Positions 38,212 through 47,525 are shown, numbered from the stretch's first letter. The stretch is 64,000 nt of DNA from Pseudomonadota bacterium (GCA_039028155.1 JBCCIS010000001.1:186001-250000); one strand, 5' to 3'. Numbers and translations are program-made. The notes: generated from the sequence alone by a model not told the origin.

Positions 38212-38880
38212 TCAGAAGCCGGAGAGGCGCGCCCGCAGGGGGTTCGCGCCGGCATTGTCGACAACGCGGTTGATCATGATGTCGCGCAGCGAGACCGAAC
38301 GGCCGTAATACTCGGCATTGCGCTTGCTGTCCGGCTCGATGACCGCGCCTTCCAGCGAGGCGCCGACAAAGAGGCCTTGCGCCTTGGTGTAGGAATAGAC
38401 ATCGGCGCCAATATCCGTCGTGGTCTGCGCGGCAACACCCGCGCCAACCGGGCCGGCGGCGACGGACGCATCGCCACCCAGGGTGACCTTGTTGGAGAGG
38501 ATTGCCTCCAGACCGCCATCGGTCATGACCATCAGCACGACCTTGGAAACCTGGGCGCCAATCTGCAGGCCGACGCTGCCGGCACCCATCTGCAAGAACC
38601 CGACCGGGCTCCAGGTGCCGTCCTCGCCGCGCACCAGCATGACCGCGTTACCGAACTGGCCGCCGATGATGAAGCCGGCCTTGAACATGTCGGGCACGAT
38701 GATGATCGCCTTGGCGCGGTCGACCAGGGTGTTGAGGTTCCTGAAGTTGGGATCGGCGCTCATGTTGTTGAAGGTGACGAGCGCGGAATCGACGATGTTT
38801 TGCGGTGAGTCCGCGGCTTTCGGCGATGCCGCCGGGATCGCCAGAGCGAACACGAATACGGCTGCGATCAGATGTTTCAT
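38212..38880 (-). CDS. Secreted Ysc84-domain lipid-binding-like protein, copy 2
   Basis: The 222-residue protein starts with a signal peptide (MKHLIAAVFVFALAIPAASPKA). It shares with copy 1 the core stretches [44 protein letters not shown] and [13 protein letters not shown]. By eye the two are clearly paralogous along the full length. ATG 38880 is chosen because the signal peptide begins there and AGGAA lies 11 nt upstream; an in-frame start at 38904 is possible. It sits 79 nt from the convergent-free end of cobO on the same strand. Confidence 0.82.
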   Translation of the reverse strand: MKHLIAAVFVFALAIPAASPKAADSPQNIVDSALVTFNNMSADPNFRNLNTLVDRAKAIIIVPDMFKAGFIIGGQFGNAVMLVRGEDGTWSPVGFLQMGAGSVGLQIGAQVSKVVLMVMTDGGLEAILSNKVTLGGDASVAAGPVGAGVAAQTTTDIGADVYSYTKAQGLFVGASLEGAVIEPDSKRNAEYYGRSVSLRDIMINRVVDNAGANPLRARLSGF

Positions 38881-38959
38881 GGCTGCAAGTTCCTTTCCAG
38901 GCATTCCTGAACGGGTGGAAGGAGTTCGGTGCGCCTCATGGTCCTATTGGTTTCTTCGC

Positions 38960-39586
38960 TTAGAACTCCACCCCGGGCTGGCCGCGAACACCGTCGCGGA
39001 AGGGGTGTTTGACAAGCGTCATTTCGGTCACCAGGTCCGCCATGTCAATGAGCTCGGGTTTAGCATTGCGCCCGGTGATCACGACATGCAGATCGGGCCG
39101 CTTTGTGGCAAGCGTGTCCAGGATCTCGTCCAGATCGACGTATTCGTAGCGCAGCGCGACATTCAGCTCGTCCAGGATCACCATGCGGATCTCCGGATCG
39201 GCCATCATCACCTTCGATGCCTCCCAGGCGGCGGTCGCCGCGGCTATATCGCGCTCGCGGTCCTGGGTTTCCCAGGTGAAGCCCTCGCCCATGATCTTGT
39301 GGCTCACGAGGTCGGGAAACTGCGCGAACAGCATGTGTTCGCCGGTCTCGCGTCTGCCCTTGATGTACTGGACAACACCGATCTTGTAGCCGTGGCCCAG
39401 GCATCGAAGCGCCATGCCCCAGGCGGCCGACGATTTGCCCTTGCCCTTGCCAGTGTGGACGATGATCAGGCCCCGCTCCTCGGTCTTCGACGCCATCATC
39501 TTGTCGCGCGCAGCCTTGCGCTTCTTCATCTTTTCGCGATGACGCTCGTTGACCTCTTCGGTTGCGGCGGTGGTGTCTTCGCTCAT
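38960..39586 (-). CDS. cobO: Cob(I)yrinic acid a,c-diamide adenosyltransferase (CobO/BtuR type)
   Basis: The 208-residue corrinoid adenosyltransferase transfers the adenosyl group from ATP to Co(I). The P-loop IIVHTGKGKGKSSAAWG near residue 42, YIKGRRETGEH and VILDELNVALRYEYVD are CobA/CobO signatures. The highly charged N-terminus is typical of the alphaproteobacterial form. ATG 39586 overlaps the cobN stop as ATGA, so cobN and cobO are coupled. It is the last gene of the riboswitch-controlled operon. Confidence 0.94.
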   Translation of the reverse strand: MSEDTTAATEEVNERHREKMKKRKAARDKMMASKTEERGLIIVHTGKGKGKSSAAWGMALRCLGHGYKIGVVQYIKGRRETGEHMLFAQFPDLVSHKIMGEGFTWETQDRERDIAAATAAWEASKVMMADPEIRMVILDELNVALRYEYVDLDEILDTLATKRPDLHVVITGRNAKPELIDMADLVTEMTLVKHPFRDGVRGQPGVEF

Positions 39587-42500
39587 GCGACATCCTCCTC
39601 GGCATTGCCTGCCAGCGTGTTCAACAGCGGCATGGTGGAATTGCGGCGCGGTCGCCACAGGCCACGCGCCTCGGCCTCCGCCAACCGGCGTGCGATGTCA
39701 CCCAGCGCGGCCGGATTGGCGCGCTCGAGGAAACTTCGGACATCGGGATCCAGAAGATAGGCCTCGAAAACGGCATCAAAGTGGTGATGGGCGACGCAGC
39801 GCGCCGACGCGGCGAAGCCGAACAGATAGTCGACCGTCGCCGCCATTTCGAACGCGCCCTTGTAGCCGTGGCGCATGACGCCGGCGATCCACTTGGGGTT
39901 GACCACACGCGCCCGGACGACGCGGGCGATTTCCTCTTCCAGGCGCCGGATCGCGGGGTTTTCCGGACGGCTGGTGTCGTTGTGGTAGACGACGGGCTGA
40001 CGGCCGGAAAGCTGCCTTACGGCGGCGGTGATACCGCCCTCGAACTGGTAGTAGTCATCGCTGTCGAGCAGGTCGTGCTCGCGGTTGTCCTGGTTGTGCA
40101 ACACCGCTTCGACCTGTTTGAGCCGGTCGCGGAACAGGTTGTGCTGGGCCTCACCCTCGGCGCCGTCACCATAGGCATAGCCGGACCAGGCGAGATAGGC
40201 ATCGGCCAGATCGCCTTCGCTCTCCCAGATGCCCTCGTCGATCAGCGCCTGCAGACCGGCGCCATAGGCGCCCGGCTTGGATCCGAAGACGCGATGCCCC
40301 GCCATCTGGCGCGCCCTTTCGGGATCGACACCATCCGACACAAGTCGCGACACCTCTTGCGCGGCGCTGGCCGCCAGCGGGTTGACGTCGGCAGGTTCGT
40401 CGAGTGCGGCGACGGCGCGCGCGGCGCTGTCGACCAGATCAATCAGATTGGGAAAGGCATCACGGAAGAAACCGGAGACGCGCAGCGTGACATCGACGCG
40501 CGGCCGACCCAGCACGCCGGCGGGCATGACCTCGAAGCCGGTGACCCGTCCGCTTCGGGGTTCCCATTGCGGCTGCACGCCCATCAACGCCAGCGCCTGG
40601 GCGATGTCGTCGCCACCGGTACGCATATTGGCGGTGCCCCAACAGCTCAACGCGACGGCGCGTGGCCAATCGCCGTGGTCCTGAACATGGCGTTCCAGCA
40701 ACAGCGTCGCCGACTTCCAGCCCAGCGTCCACGCCGCCGGCGTCGGCACCGCGCGGGTATCGACCGAATAGAAATTGCGGCCGGTGGGCAGCACATCAGG
40801 GCGTCCGCGCGATGGCGCGCCGGACGGTCCAGGCGCCACGAAACGCCCGTCGAGCCCGGTCAGAAGCCCGTCGATTTCGGCAGCGCCCGACCCCGCGATG
40901 GCGGGCGCCAAACGGCTCTCGATTTCGTCGAGAACAGCACGCGTCGCCGGCCAACCAGCGGGGCATTCTTTGGCCCCGGCAACAAGACCGAGGGCCAACA
41001 GTTCGATGCGTTCGACCGTGTCGCCCGTCGTGCGCCAGGGATCATCAGTCTGTCCGACCAGGACGTCTGGACGCAAACCGGACCATGGCGCCGCCATGTC
41101 GGCGTTTAGGGGATCGACGTCCAGATTCAAGTCGGTGGCGATGGCGCGGGTCAGCGAGGCATCGCCGCCTTCACCGGCACGACGCGGCACGCGGGCAAGC
41201 GCCACCAGCAGTGCATCGCGCAGACCATCGACCGGCGCGCTGCCGAAGATATGCAGGCCATCGCGGATCTGCATCTCCTTGAGCTCACAGAGATAGCCGT
41301 CGAGCTTTTGCAACTTGTCGGCTTCCGTGTCGCCGGCGCCGATGCCGCAGTCAGCGTCCAGGCCCGTCGTCGCGCACAGCTCCAGGATGTCGCGGGCGAG
41401 TACGGTAAGACGGCGCGGATCGGTTTGGCTGGCCTCAAAATACTCATCAACCAGGGCCTCCAGCTCGCGCAGGGGACCATAGGACTCCGCGCGCGCCAGG
41501 GGTGGCGTCAGATGGTCAATGATGACGGCGGCGGTGCGCCGCTTGGCCTGGGTGCCCTCGCCTGGATCGTTGACGATGAAGGGGTAGAGATGCGGCAAGG
41601 GCGCGAAGGCAGCCTCGGGGAAACACGTCTCCGACAGCGCCAGCGCCTTGCCCGGCAGCCATTCGAGATTGCCGTGCTTGCCCATGTGGACGACCGCATG
41701 CGCCCCGAACGTCACGGCGATCCAGGCATAGAAGGCGAGATAGCCGTGCGGCGGGACCAGATCGGGATCGTGATAGGTCGCTTTCGGGTCGATGTTGTAG
41801 CCGCGCGCCGGCTGCACGCCGACGGCGATGTTGCCGAACATCAGGACGCTCAGGTGAAAGCCGCCCTCAGCGACAAAGGGATCCGTCTCCGGCGCGCCCC
41901 ACCGTTTGGTGACCTGGTCGCGGACGTCCCGTGGCAGACCGTCGAAGACATCGCGATAAGCCTCGAGCGGAAGCACGACATCGGATCGCTTCCAGGCGCG
42001 CGCCGTCAGGTCGTTGGTCGGCCCGGCCAGAAGCTGTTCGATCAGGTCGGCGCCGTCGTCGGGCGCGCCGGTCGCGTCGTAACCAGCACCGCGCAGGGCC
42101 GTCAGCACGGCGGCCGCGCTGGCGGGTGTGTCGAGCCCGACGCCGTTACCGATCCGCGCGTCACGGTTTGGATAGTTGGCGAGCACCAAGGCGACCTTAC
42201 GTTCGCCGGCGGCGGCGGCGCGCAGCCGCGCCCAGCTTGCCGCCAGCCGCGCGACCCAGCGCGCGCGGTCGGGCAGCGGCTGGTAGGCGACGATATTGGT
42301 CTGGGTCCTCTCGTCGAAGCGCGCGGCTTCCTTGAACGACACCGCGCGGGTCATCAGCCGGCCGTCGACCTCCGGCAGCGCGACGTTCATGGCGATGTCG
42401 CGCGGCGCAAGCCCACGCATGCCGTCGCGCCAAGCCGCCTCGGTGCCGCCAGAGAAAACGACCTGCAGTACCGGACAGTCGGCCCCGTCGAACGGCGTCG

Positions 42501-43335
42501 GCGTGCGCGCCGCCCCGGGGCTCGAAAGCGCAAATCCGGTGCCGTTCAGGATGACCGATGGTCCGGCCTCATCGAGGAAGGACGCGACCGCTTCGGCGGC
42601 CAGGGGTTCCTTCAAACTCTGGCTGAAGATCGGCAGGGCGTTCAGACCGTCTTTATCGAGCGCCGCGATCAAGGCGTCGAGCGCCGCCAGGTTCGCCGCA
42701 TGGACCAGCGCACGGTAGAAGACGATGGCGGCGACCGGGCGACCGGCATGCCAGTGGGTCCTCAACGCATCGACCGAGCCCGGTGTTTCGCCGGGCCAGT
42801 AGAGGCCGAAGCGGGGCAGCGGCTCCGGCTCGACCCATACTGACGCAAATCCAGCCAGCGACGCCGCGTAGTCGAGAAATGCGCCGGCATTGGCGAGGCC
42901 GCCATGGATAAGGTAGGTCCACAGGCGGTCATAGGTCTCGCCCTCCAGGGTCGAGAGCGTGCGCAGCTCCGGATCGTCTTTGTCGTCACCGGGCAGCAGT
43001 GCCAAAGCAACACCCTGGCGACGGCACAAGGCGCTCACCTGCTCGGCGCCATAGGACCAATAGGCCGCGCCGCCCAGCAGACGGACAACAACCAGCTTCG
43101 CCTCGGCAATCACCGTCTCGACATAGGTGTCGACGGACAGGTGATGGGATAGCTGCATGGGATTGGCGAGGCGCAGGCTTGGTCCGCCCTCTGCGCGCGC
43201 GCCGTACGCATTGGCGAGACAGGCGAGTTCCGTGTCGGCGGCCGACAGCACGACGATGTCGCCCGGCGTCTGGCCGAGATCAATCGCCTCCGAACCGTCG
43301 GAGATGGTGCCGGGCTGTGCCGCCAGCAGGTGCAT
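39583..43335 (-). CDS. cobN: Cobaltochelatase large subunit CobN
   Basis: The 1250-residue protein is the porphyrin-binding subunit of the ATP-dependent, late-acting cobalt chelatase (with CobS and CobT), homologous to BchH. Hallmarks include HMGKHGNLEWLPGKALALSE near residue 555, the CWGTANMRTGGDDIAQALALMG segment and HNQDNREHDLLDSDDYYQFEGG. It is full length. The partner ATPase subunits CobS and CobT of the chelatase are not in this window. It overlaps cobW by 1 nt (TGATG) and cobO by 4 nt. Confidence 0.95.
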   Translation of the reverse strand: MHLLAAQPGTISDGSEAIDLGQTPGDIVVLSAADTELACLANAYGARAEGGPSLRLANPMQLSHHLSVDTYVETVIAEAKLVVVRLLGGAAYWSYGAEQVSALCRRQGVALALLPGDDKDDPELRTLSTLEGETYDRLWTYLIHGGLANAGAFLDYAASLAGFASVWVEPEPLPRFGLYWPGETPGSVDALRTHWHAGRPVAAIVFYRALVHAANLAALDALIAALDKDGLNALPIFSQSLKEPLAAEAVASFLDEAGPSVILNGTGFALSSPGAARTPTPFDGADCPVLQVVFSGGTEAAWRDGMRGLAPRDIAMNVALPEVDGRLMTRAVSFKEAARFDERTQTNIVAYQPLPDRARWVARLAASWARLRAAAAGERKVALVLANYPNRDARIGNGVGLDTPASAAAVLTALRGAGYDATGAPDDGADLIEQLLAGPTNDLTARAWKRSDVVLPLEAYRDVFDGLPRDVRDQVTKRWGAPETDPFVAEGGFHLSVLMFGNIAVGVQPARGYNIDPKATYHDPDLVPPHGYLAFYAWIAVTFGAHAVVHMGKHGNLEWLPGKALALSETCFPEAAFAPLPHLYPFIVNDPGEGTQAKRRTAAVIIDHLTPPLARAESYGPLRELEALVDEYFEASQTDPRRLTVLARDILELCATTGLDADCGIGAGDTEADKLQKLDGYLCELKEMQIRDGLHIFGSAPVDGLRDALLVALARVPRRAGEGGDASLTRAIATDLNLDVDPLNADMAAPWSGLRPDVLVGQTDDPWRTTGDTVERIELLALGLVAGAKECPAGWPATRAVLDEIESRLAPAIAGSGAAEIDGLLTGLDGRFVAPGPSGAPSRGRPDVLPTGRNFYSVDTRAVPTPAAWTLGWKSATLLLERHVQDHGDWPRAVALSCWGTANMRTGGDDIAQALALMGVQPQWEPRSGRVTGFEVMPAGVLGRPRVDVTLRVSGFFRDAFPNLIDLVDSAARAVAALDEPADVNPLAASAAQEVSRLVSDGVDPERARQMAGHRVFGSKPGAYGAGLQALIDEGIWESEGDLADAYLAWSGYAYGDGAEGEAQHNLFRDRLKQVEAVLHNQDNREHDLLDSDDYYQFEGGITAAVRQLSGRQPVVYHNDTSRPENPAIRRLEEEIARVVRARVVNPKWIAGVMRHGYKGAFEMAATVDYLFGFAASARCVAHHHFDAVFEAYLLDPDVRSFLERANPAALGDIARRLAEAEARGLWRPRRNSTMPLLNTLAGNAEEDVA

Positions 43336-44378
43336 CAGGCAGAGTCCGCCAAGGCAGCGGTGATAGCGTCGCGGTCGAGGCCTTTGAGGCCGATCACGAC
43401 GAGTTCGCTACGCCGCACTTCGTCATCGCCCCAGGGCCGGTCGTAATGGCGCGCGAAACGGCCGCCGACCCCCTGCACGACATGGCGCATGGGTTTGCCG
43501 GGGATGTCGAGAAAACCCTTGATACGCAGCACGTCATGGTCGGCAACGGTCTCGATCAGGCGTGCTTCCAGCGCTTCTGGATCGGTGATCGGGCCGAGCG
43601 TCAGCGTGAACGTGTCGAAGTCGTCGTGATCGTGATCGTCGTCCAGATCGTCGTGATGGGAGTGCCGGCTGTCGAGATCGTCCTCGGCGGCGGCGGCCAT
43701 GCCCAGGACCGCGACCGGATCGACGGCGCCGGACCGCGCTTTGACGATCTTGACGGCGTCGCGCCGGTGCGGGCCGACCGCCGCTTGCACCGCATTCAGC
43801 CCGTCCTCGTCCAACAGATCCGTCTTGTTGATGATGATCATGTCGGCGCAGGCGACCTGCTCCTCGAACACCTCTTCCAGCGGGTTTTCGTGATCCAGGT
43901 TGTCATCGGCCTCGCGCTGGGCCTGGACGGCATCGGGGTCGGCGGCGAAACGGCCGTCTGCAACGGCGCGCCCGTCGATCACAGCGACAACGCCGTCGAC
44001 CGTGACCCGGCTCCTGACCTCCGGCCAGGTGAACGCCTTGACCAGCGGTTTCGGCAAGGCCAGCCCCGAGGTCTCGATGACGATATGTTCGGGCGGATCG
44101 TCGCGGTCGATCAGCGTCTGGATTGTCGGCAGAAAGTCGTCGGCCACGGTGCAGCAGATGCAGCCATTGGTCAGCTCAACGATATCCTCGTCTTCGCAGC
44201 CCTCGACACCGCAGCCCTTGATCAGCTCGCGGTCGACGCCGAGATCGCCGAACTCGTTGATGATGAACGCGAAACGGCGGCCGCCGGATCGCTCGATCAG
44301 GTGCCGGATCAAGGTCGTTTTGCCGGCGCCCAGAAAACCGGTCACGACCGTGGCGGGGATTTTTGTCGGAAGGCTCAT
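43335..44378 (-). CDS. cobW: CobW-type GTP-dependent metallochaperone
   Basis: This 347-residue COG0523 GTPase probably delivers cobalt to the chelatase. It has the P-loop TGFLGAGKTTLIRHLI, the metal-binding ELTNGCICCTV (CxCC), the NKTD guanine-recognition motif, and an acidic His-rich stretch with alternating H and D near residue 240. The C-terminal CobW domain ends with MRHVVQGVGGRF and RRSELVVIG. It lies directly before cobN with a TGATG overlap, the classical pairing. Confidence 0.95.
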   Translation of the reverse strand: MSLPTKIPATVVTGFLGAGKTTLIRHLIERSGGRRFAFIINEFGDLGVDRELIKGCGVEGCEDEDIVELTNGCICCTVADDFLPTIQTLIDRDDPPEHIVIETSGLALPKPLVKAFTWPEVRSRVTVDGVVAVIDGRAVADGRFAADPDAVQAQREADDNLDHENPLEEVFEEQVACADMIIINKTDLLDEDGLNAVQAAVGPHRRDAVKIVKARSGAVDPVAVLGMAAAAEDDLDSRHSHHDDLDDDHDHDDFDTFTLTLGPITDPEALEARLIETVADHDVLRIKGFLDIPGKPMRHVVQGVGGRFARHYDRPWGDDEVRRSELVVIGLKGLDRDAITAALADSA

Positions 44379-44396
44379 GGAGGCAATAAACTCCGT

Positions 44397-45302
44397 TCAA
44401 GATGTCAGCGACCGCCAGCCGCGGCCTTCGTGACCGAAACTGGCGACGGCGGGATGCAGGATTTCGGCCATGATCTCGATTGAATCGACGAGACCGGGAC
44501 CGGGGCGCGTGAAGTAACGGTTGGCGTCGACGGCGACCGCCGGCATGGCAAGCCCTGCCCAAAGCGGTTCGCTGAGCGCGTTGCGGGTTTCCGACGACGC
44601 GCGGTCCAGATCGAAACCGCAGGGCATGAAGACGGCGACATCGGCCTCGGCGGCGGCAATCTCATCGGCGCTCAATAACCGCGCCTTCTCGCCAGGTTGC
44701 GCCAGCACGGGGTCGCCGCCGGCGGCTTCCACGACATCGCTGATCCAATGGCCGGATGCCATCGGCGGATCGCACCACTCGACCGCGAAGACAGGTTTGG
44801 ACGGCTGACCGAACAGAACGCCACGAATGGCACCGATGCGTGCCTCCAGCTCGTCGACAACCAACGCATCACCGCCCAGCGCGGATGCGACCCGGCGCAT
44901 GTCGGCGAAGACATCGCCCAACCGGGCCGGCGACAGCGAGAGGATCTGCGGCCGCTGCCCGGCCATCTCACCGACGACCCGCTCGACCGACGCAAGATCG
45001 ATCGCGCAGGCCGCGCACCGGTCCTGGGTCACTATGTGGGTCGGGCGCAATGCGGCCAGCGCCTCAAGATCGAGATCGTAGAGCGTCAGCGCCCGACGCG
45101 CCCGCTCGCGCACGGTGTGGTCGATCTCGGCGCTTGGCTTCGATGAATCGATGCTGCTCGATGTTAGAACCGCCCGATCACGGATCGAGGCCGGCTGGTC
45201 GCACTCGTGGCTGATCCCGACGATTTGGTCGGCCAGGCCCACGGCCGCGACGATTTCGGTTGCCGCCGGCAGCAGGCAGACGATGCGCAGCGCGCCGGTC
45301 AC
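44397..45302 (-). CDS. BtuF-like cobalamin-binding protein without signal peptide
   Basis: The 301-residue protein has the helical-backbone substrate-binding fold of BtuF. It shows VCLLPAATEIVAAVGLADQIVGIS, the SHECDQP motif and THIVTQDRCAACAID. The start is GTG 45302, overlapping the cobU stop as GTGA. The first residues directly enter the fold core, so no signal peptide exists and the protein should be cytoplasmic unless exported in another way. No BtuC or BtuD gene is adjacent. It may act as a cytoplasmic corrinoid binder rather than as a transporter part; this is inference. Confidence 0.8.
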   Translation of the reverse strand: MTGALRIVCLLPAATEIVAAVGLADQIVGISHECDQPASIRDRAVLTSSSIDSSKPSAEIDHTVRERARRALTLYDLDLEALAALRPTHIVTQDRCAACAIDLASVERVVGEMAGQRPQILSLSPARLGDVFADMRRVASALGGDALVVDELEARIGAIRGVLFGQPSKPVFAVEWCDPPMASGHWISDVVEAAGGDPVLAQPGEKARLLSADEIAAAEADVAVFMPCGFDLDRASSETRNALSEPLWAGLAMPAVAVDANRYFTRPGPGLVDSIEIMAEILHPAVASFGHEGRGWRSLTS

Positions 45303-45868
45303 GAACGGCCCTCGCCCTTGAGCACCTGAGCCAGCCCGGCGGTGACAAAGACGACCTTGCCGGAAAGCGCCGCGACCTGTTGGTGCAGCCGCCCGGCGTG
45401 GTCGCGGAATTCCCGCGCCACCTTGTTGGCGGGCACGATGCCCTGGCCGACTTCGTTCGAGACGACCGTCACGTGGCCACCGATGGTACCGAGTACGCGG
45501 CAGACGGCTTCGGCCTCCTTGATGACATCGCGTTCGGCGGCCATCAGGTTGGCGAGCCACAGCGTCAGGCAGTCGACAAGAACAGCGCGTCCTTCGCCGG
45601 CGTTCTCCTTGAGCGCGCGCGCCAGATCGAGCGGTTCCTCGACGGTCGTCCAGTGTTCGTCGCGCTGGGCCCGGTGCTGGGCGATGCGCCGCTGCATCTC
45701 CTCGTCATGGGCTTCCGCAGTCGCCAGGTAGACCGGCGCCAGACGCGATTCCAGCACGTGGTTTTCCGCCCACAGGCTTTTGCCCGAGCGCGCGCCGCCC
45801 AGCACAAAGGTCACGGCGGCGTTGCCGGCCGCGTCGGGTCGGGGAATATCGGGACGAGGAACACTCAC
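45299..45868 (-). CDS. cobU: Adenosylcobinamide kinase / adenosylcobinamide-phosphate guanylyltransferase
   Basis: The 189-residue bifunctional enzyme (CobU in Salmonella, CobP in Pseudomonas) phosphorylates adenosylcobinamide and then adds GMP. The P-loop FVLGGARSGKSLWAE is near residue 22, and HRAQRDEHWTTVEEP carries the guanylylated His. VDCLTLWLANLM and SNEVGQGIVPAN are family signatures. The start is GTG 45868; a GGAGGGAGG tract lies 14-22 nt upstream. It is the first gene after the cobalamin riboswitch. Confidence 0.94.
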   Translation of the reverse strand: MSVPRPDIPRPDAAGNAAVTFVLGGARSGKSLWAENHVLESRLAPVYLATAEAHDEEMQRRIAQHRAQRDEHWTTVEEPLDLARALKENAGEGRAVLVDCLTLWLANLMAAERDVIKEAEAVCRVLGTIGGHVTVVSNEVGQGIVPANKVAREFRDHAGRLHQQVAALSGKVVFVTAGLAQVLKGEGRS

Positions 45869-45914
45869 CGGGTCGCTTGCCTCCCTCCGAGGTCGTGACT
45901 GGCCCTAGTTGCCG

Positions 45915-46078
45915 CGCGAGGAGGTCTCCTGGCTCCGGGTCACCGGCTGGAAGGCCCCTTCCCGGCTCTCGAAAGAACCAGTGGGATCAAGCCTTCGGCC
46001 TCGCCGTCACAGTTGCGGGGGCAGCGCCGGTCTGGCGGACGGTCCGCGTCACCGGCTTCCCTCTTCTCACGTGCATCG
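45915..46078 (-). ncRNA. Cobalamin (AdoCbl) riboswitch upstream of cobU operon
   Basis: Reading the minus strand from about 46075 to 45920, the conserved blocks appear in order. They are the GGAAGCCGGTGA block (complement of 46049-46060), the GCCCCCGCAACTGT core (46009-46022), GATCCCACTGGTTC (45975-45988), and the 3' B12 box AGCCAGGAGACC (45923-45934). This matches the class I cobalamin riboswitch consensus. It lies 50-200 nt before the cobU GTG. A CCTCC stretch just after the B12 box could pair with the GGAGGGAGG before cobU, so translational repression by B12 is plausible but inferred. Confidence 0.92.
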
Positions 46079-46107
46079 ACGAACCTAGCAGACGATAGGG
46101 GCGAGCG

Positions 46108-46749
46108 CTATGCCGGTTGTCCGAGGATCAAGTCACCGGCCGGCGGCCGGTTCATCCAGGTGACACACCAGGTCGGCGGGTGTCCGCCGGACGCCGCGTG
46201 GTGGTCAAGGCGGGTCAAAGAGAGGTTCTCGGTCGCGAACTTCAACGCGTCTTCGGGCGTCAGCTCGAGCGCGACGCCAAGGGCCGCGCGAATGCTGCCG
46301 CCGTGCGCCACGGCGATGATGTCGCGGCCCGCATTCTCGTCGGTCAGGCGGTGGATCACGCGGCTGACCCGGATCGTGAGATCGGCGAAACTCTCACCGT
46401 CCGGCGGGCGGTGAGTCGCCGGCGCCAGCCAGAACCGATGGCTGTCGGCAAAGGCGTTAACCTCGTCATACGTCAGGCCGTGCCAGGCGCCGAAGCTCTG
46501 TTCACCGAGATCGGGCTCCTCGAGCGGCGCGATCTGGCGGCCGCCGGCCTTAGCGATCGCGGCGGCCGTCTGTTTGGTGCGCTTCAGGTGGCTGGTTACC
46601 CAGACGGCGTCGTCGGGCAGCATGGCGTCGAGTGCGCGATACGCCTCCGGACTTTCGATCGTGGCGTTGGGATCGGTGGCGCCGTAAATGCGACCGTTGG
46701 TCTCGGTTACCGGCGCGTGGCGGATCCACCACCAACGGGTGACGGTCAT
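46108..46749 (-). CDS. cobC: Histidine phosphatase, probable alpha-ribazole-5'-phosphate phosphatase
   Basis: The 213-residue phosphoglycerate-mutase-like phosphatase has the catalytic RHA motif (R10-H11) at WWWIRHAPVTETNGRIYG, the LKRTKQTAAAI stretch, EPDLGEQSFGAWHG and the second His in AVAHGGSIRAALG. The family removes phosphate late in nucleotide loop assembly. Its coupling to cobS (ATGA overlap) supports the CobC role; the substrate is not proven by motifs alone. It lies just upstream of the riboswitch element but ends before it. Confidence 0.88.
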   Translation of the reverse strand: MTVTRWWWIRHAPVTETNGRIYGATDPNATIESPEAYRALDAMLPDDAVWVTSHLKRTKQTAAAIAKAGGRQIAPLEEPDLGEQSFGAWHGLTYDEVNAFADSHRFWLAPATHRPPDGESFADLTIRVSRVIHRLTDENAGRDIIAVAHGGSIRAALGVALELTPEDALKFATENLSLTRLDHHAASGGHPPTWCVTWMNRPPAGDLILGQPA

Positions 46750-47525
46750 GTCACCATCGCCACGGCGACCAGGACCGCGATCTCGGTCGCCTGCTGCATG
46801 GCGCCCAAAACGTCGCCGGTCTGACCACCGATCTGCCGGCCGGCGACATAGATGACGACCGCCGCCGCAGCCGTGGCCAGAAGGAGCGCCAGCACCCAGG
46901 TCCAGGGCAGCAGCAGGACGAGCGTCAAGAGCGCGGCGATACCCAGCGCCATGATCGTCGCTTCGAAGCCAGGCGTGCCGGCGTCAGCGCCAAGGCCGTC
47001 GGTTCGCGCCCTGGGCATCATGCGCATGGCGACCACGAGCACCGCGCGCGACACCGCGCCCGCGGCGATCAGCGTCGCCAGCACTTCATAGGGATTGCCG
47101 ATGCCAGCCAGGGCACCGATGCGCGCGGCGATGACCAGCACCAGAGCGATCACGCCGTAGCTGCCGATCCGGCTGTCGCGCATGATATCGAGCTTCGACT
47201 CGCGGTCGCCGCCGCCGCCGAACCCATCGGCGACGTCGGCCAGGCCATCCTCGTGCAACGCGCCGGTGATCAAGACCGCCGCGCCGACCGCCATGCAGGC
47301 GGCGAGCCACGGTCCGGTGCCAAGGCCGTGCGCGATGACGTAGACGACGCCCGCCGCCAGGCCGACAACAGCGCCGACGATCGGGAACAAGGCAGCCGCC
47401 TGGGCCAGGGGTGCCGACACGCCGCGACCACCCACCGGCAGGCGGGTCAGAAAGCCAAACGCCAGACGCAGCCGGTCGATCCAGTCGAGATCGGTATCGT
47501 GCTGCCCGCTATCATCGTGGGACAT
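46746..47525 (-). CDS. cobS: Adenosylcobinamide-GDP ribazoletransferase (cobalamin synthase CobS/CobV)
   Basis: The 259-residue multi-spanning membrane enzyme joins adenosylcobinamide-GDP to alpha-ribazole. The motif HEDGLADVADGFGGGGDRESKLDIMRDSRIGSYG (47235 down to 47155) carries the acidic active-site residues. Five to seven hydrophobic segments are visible. It starts at ATG 47525 and overlaps cobC. The name here follows the Salmonella convention and is not the CobS chelatase subunit. Its 5' end faces the repeat element before cobT. Confidence 0.94.
   Translation of the reverse strand: MSHDDSGQHDTDLDWIDRLRLAFGFLTRLPVGGRGVSAPLAQAAALFPIVGAVVGLAAGVVYVIAHGLGTGPWLAACMAVGAAVLITGALHEDGLADVADGFGGGGDRESKLDIMRDSRIGSYGVIALVLVIAARIGALAGIGNPYEVLATLIAAGAVSRAVLVVAMRMMPRARTDGLGADAGTPGFEATIMALGIAALLTLVLLLPWTWVLALLLATAAAAVVIYVAGRQIGGQTGDVLGAMQQATEIAVLVAVAMVT

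Noticed and set aside
39562-42843. Long plus-strand open frames opposite cobN
   Set aside because: The cobN reading is supported by family motifs throughout; the opposite frames are Arg/Gly/His-rich shadows without initiation signals.
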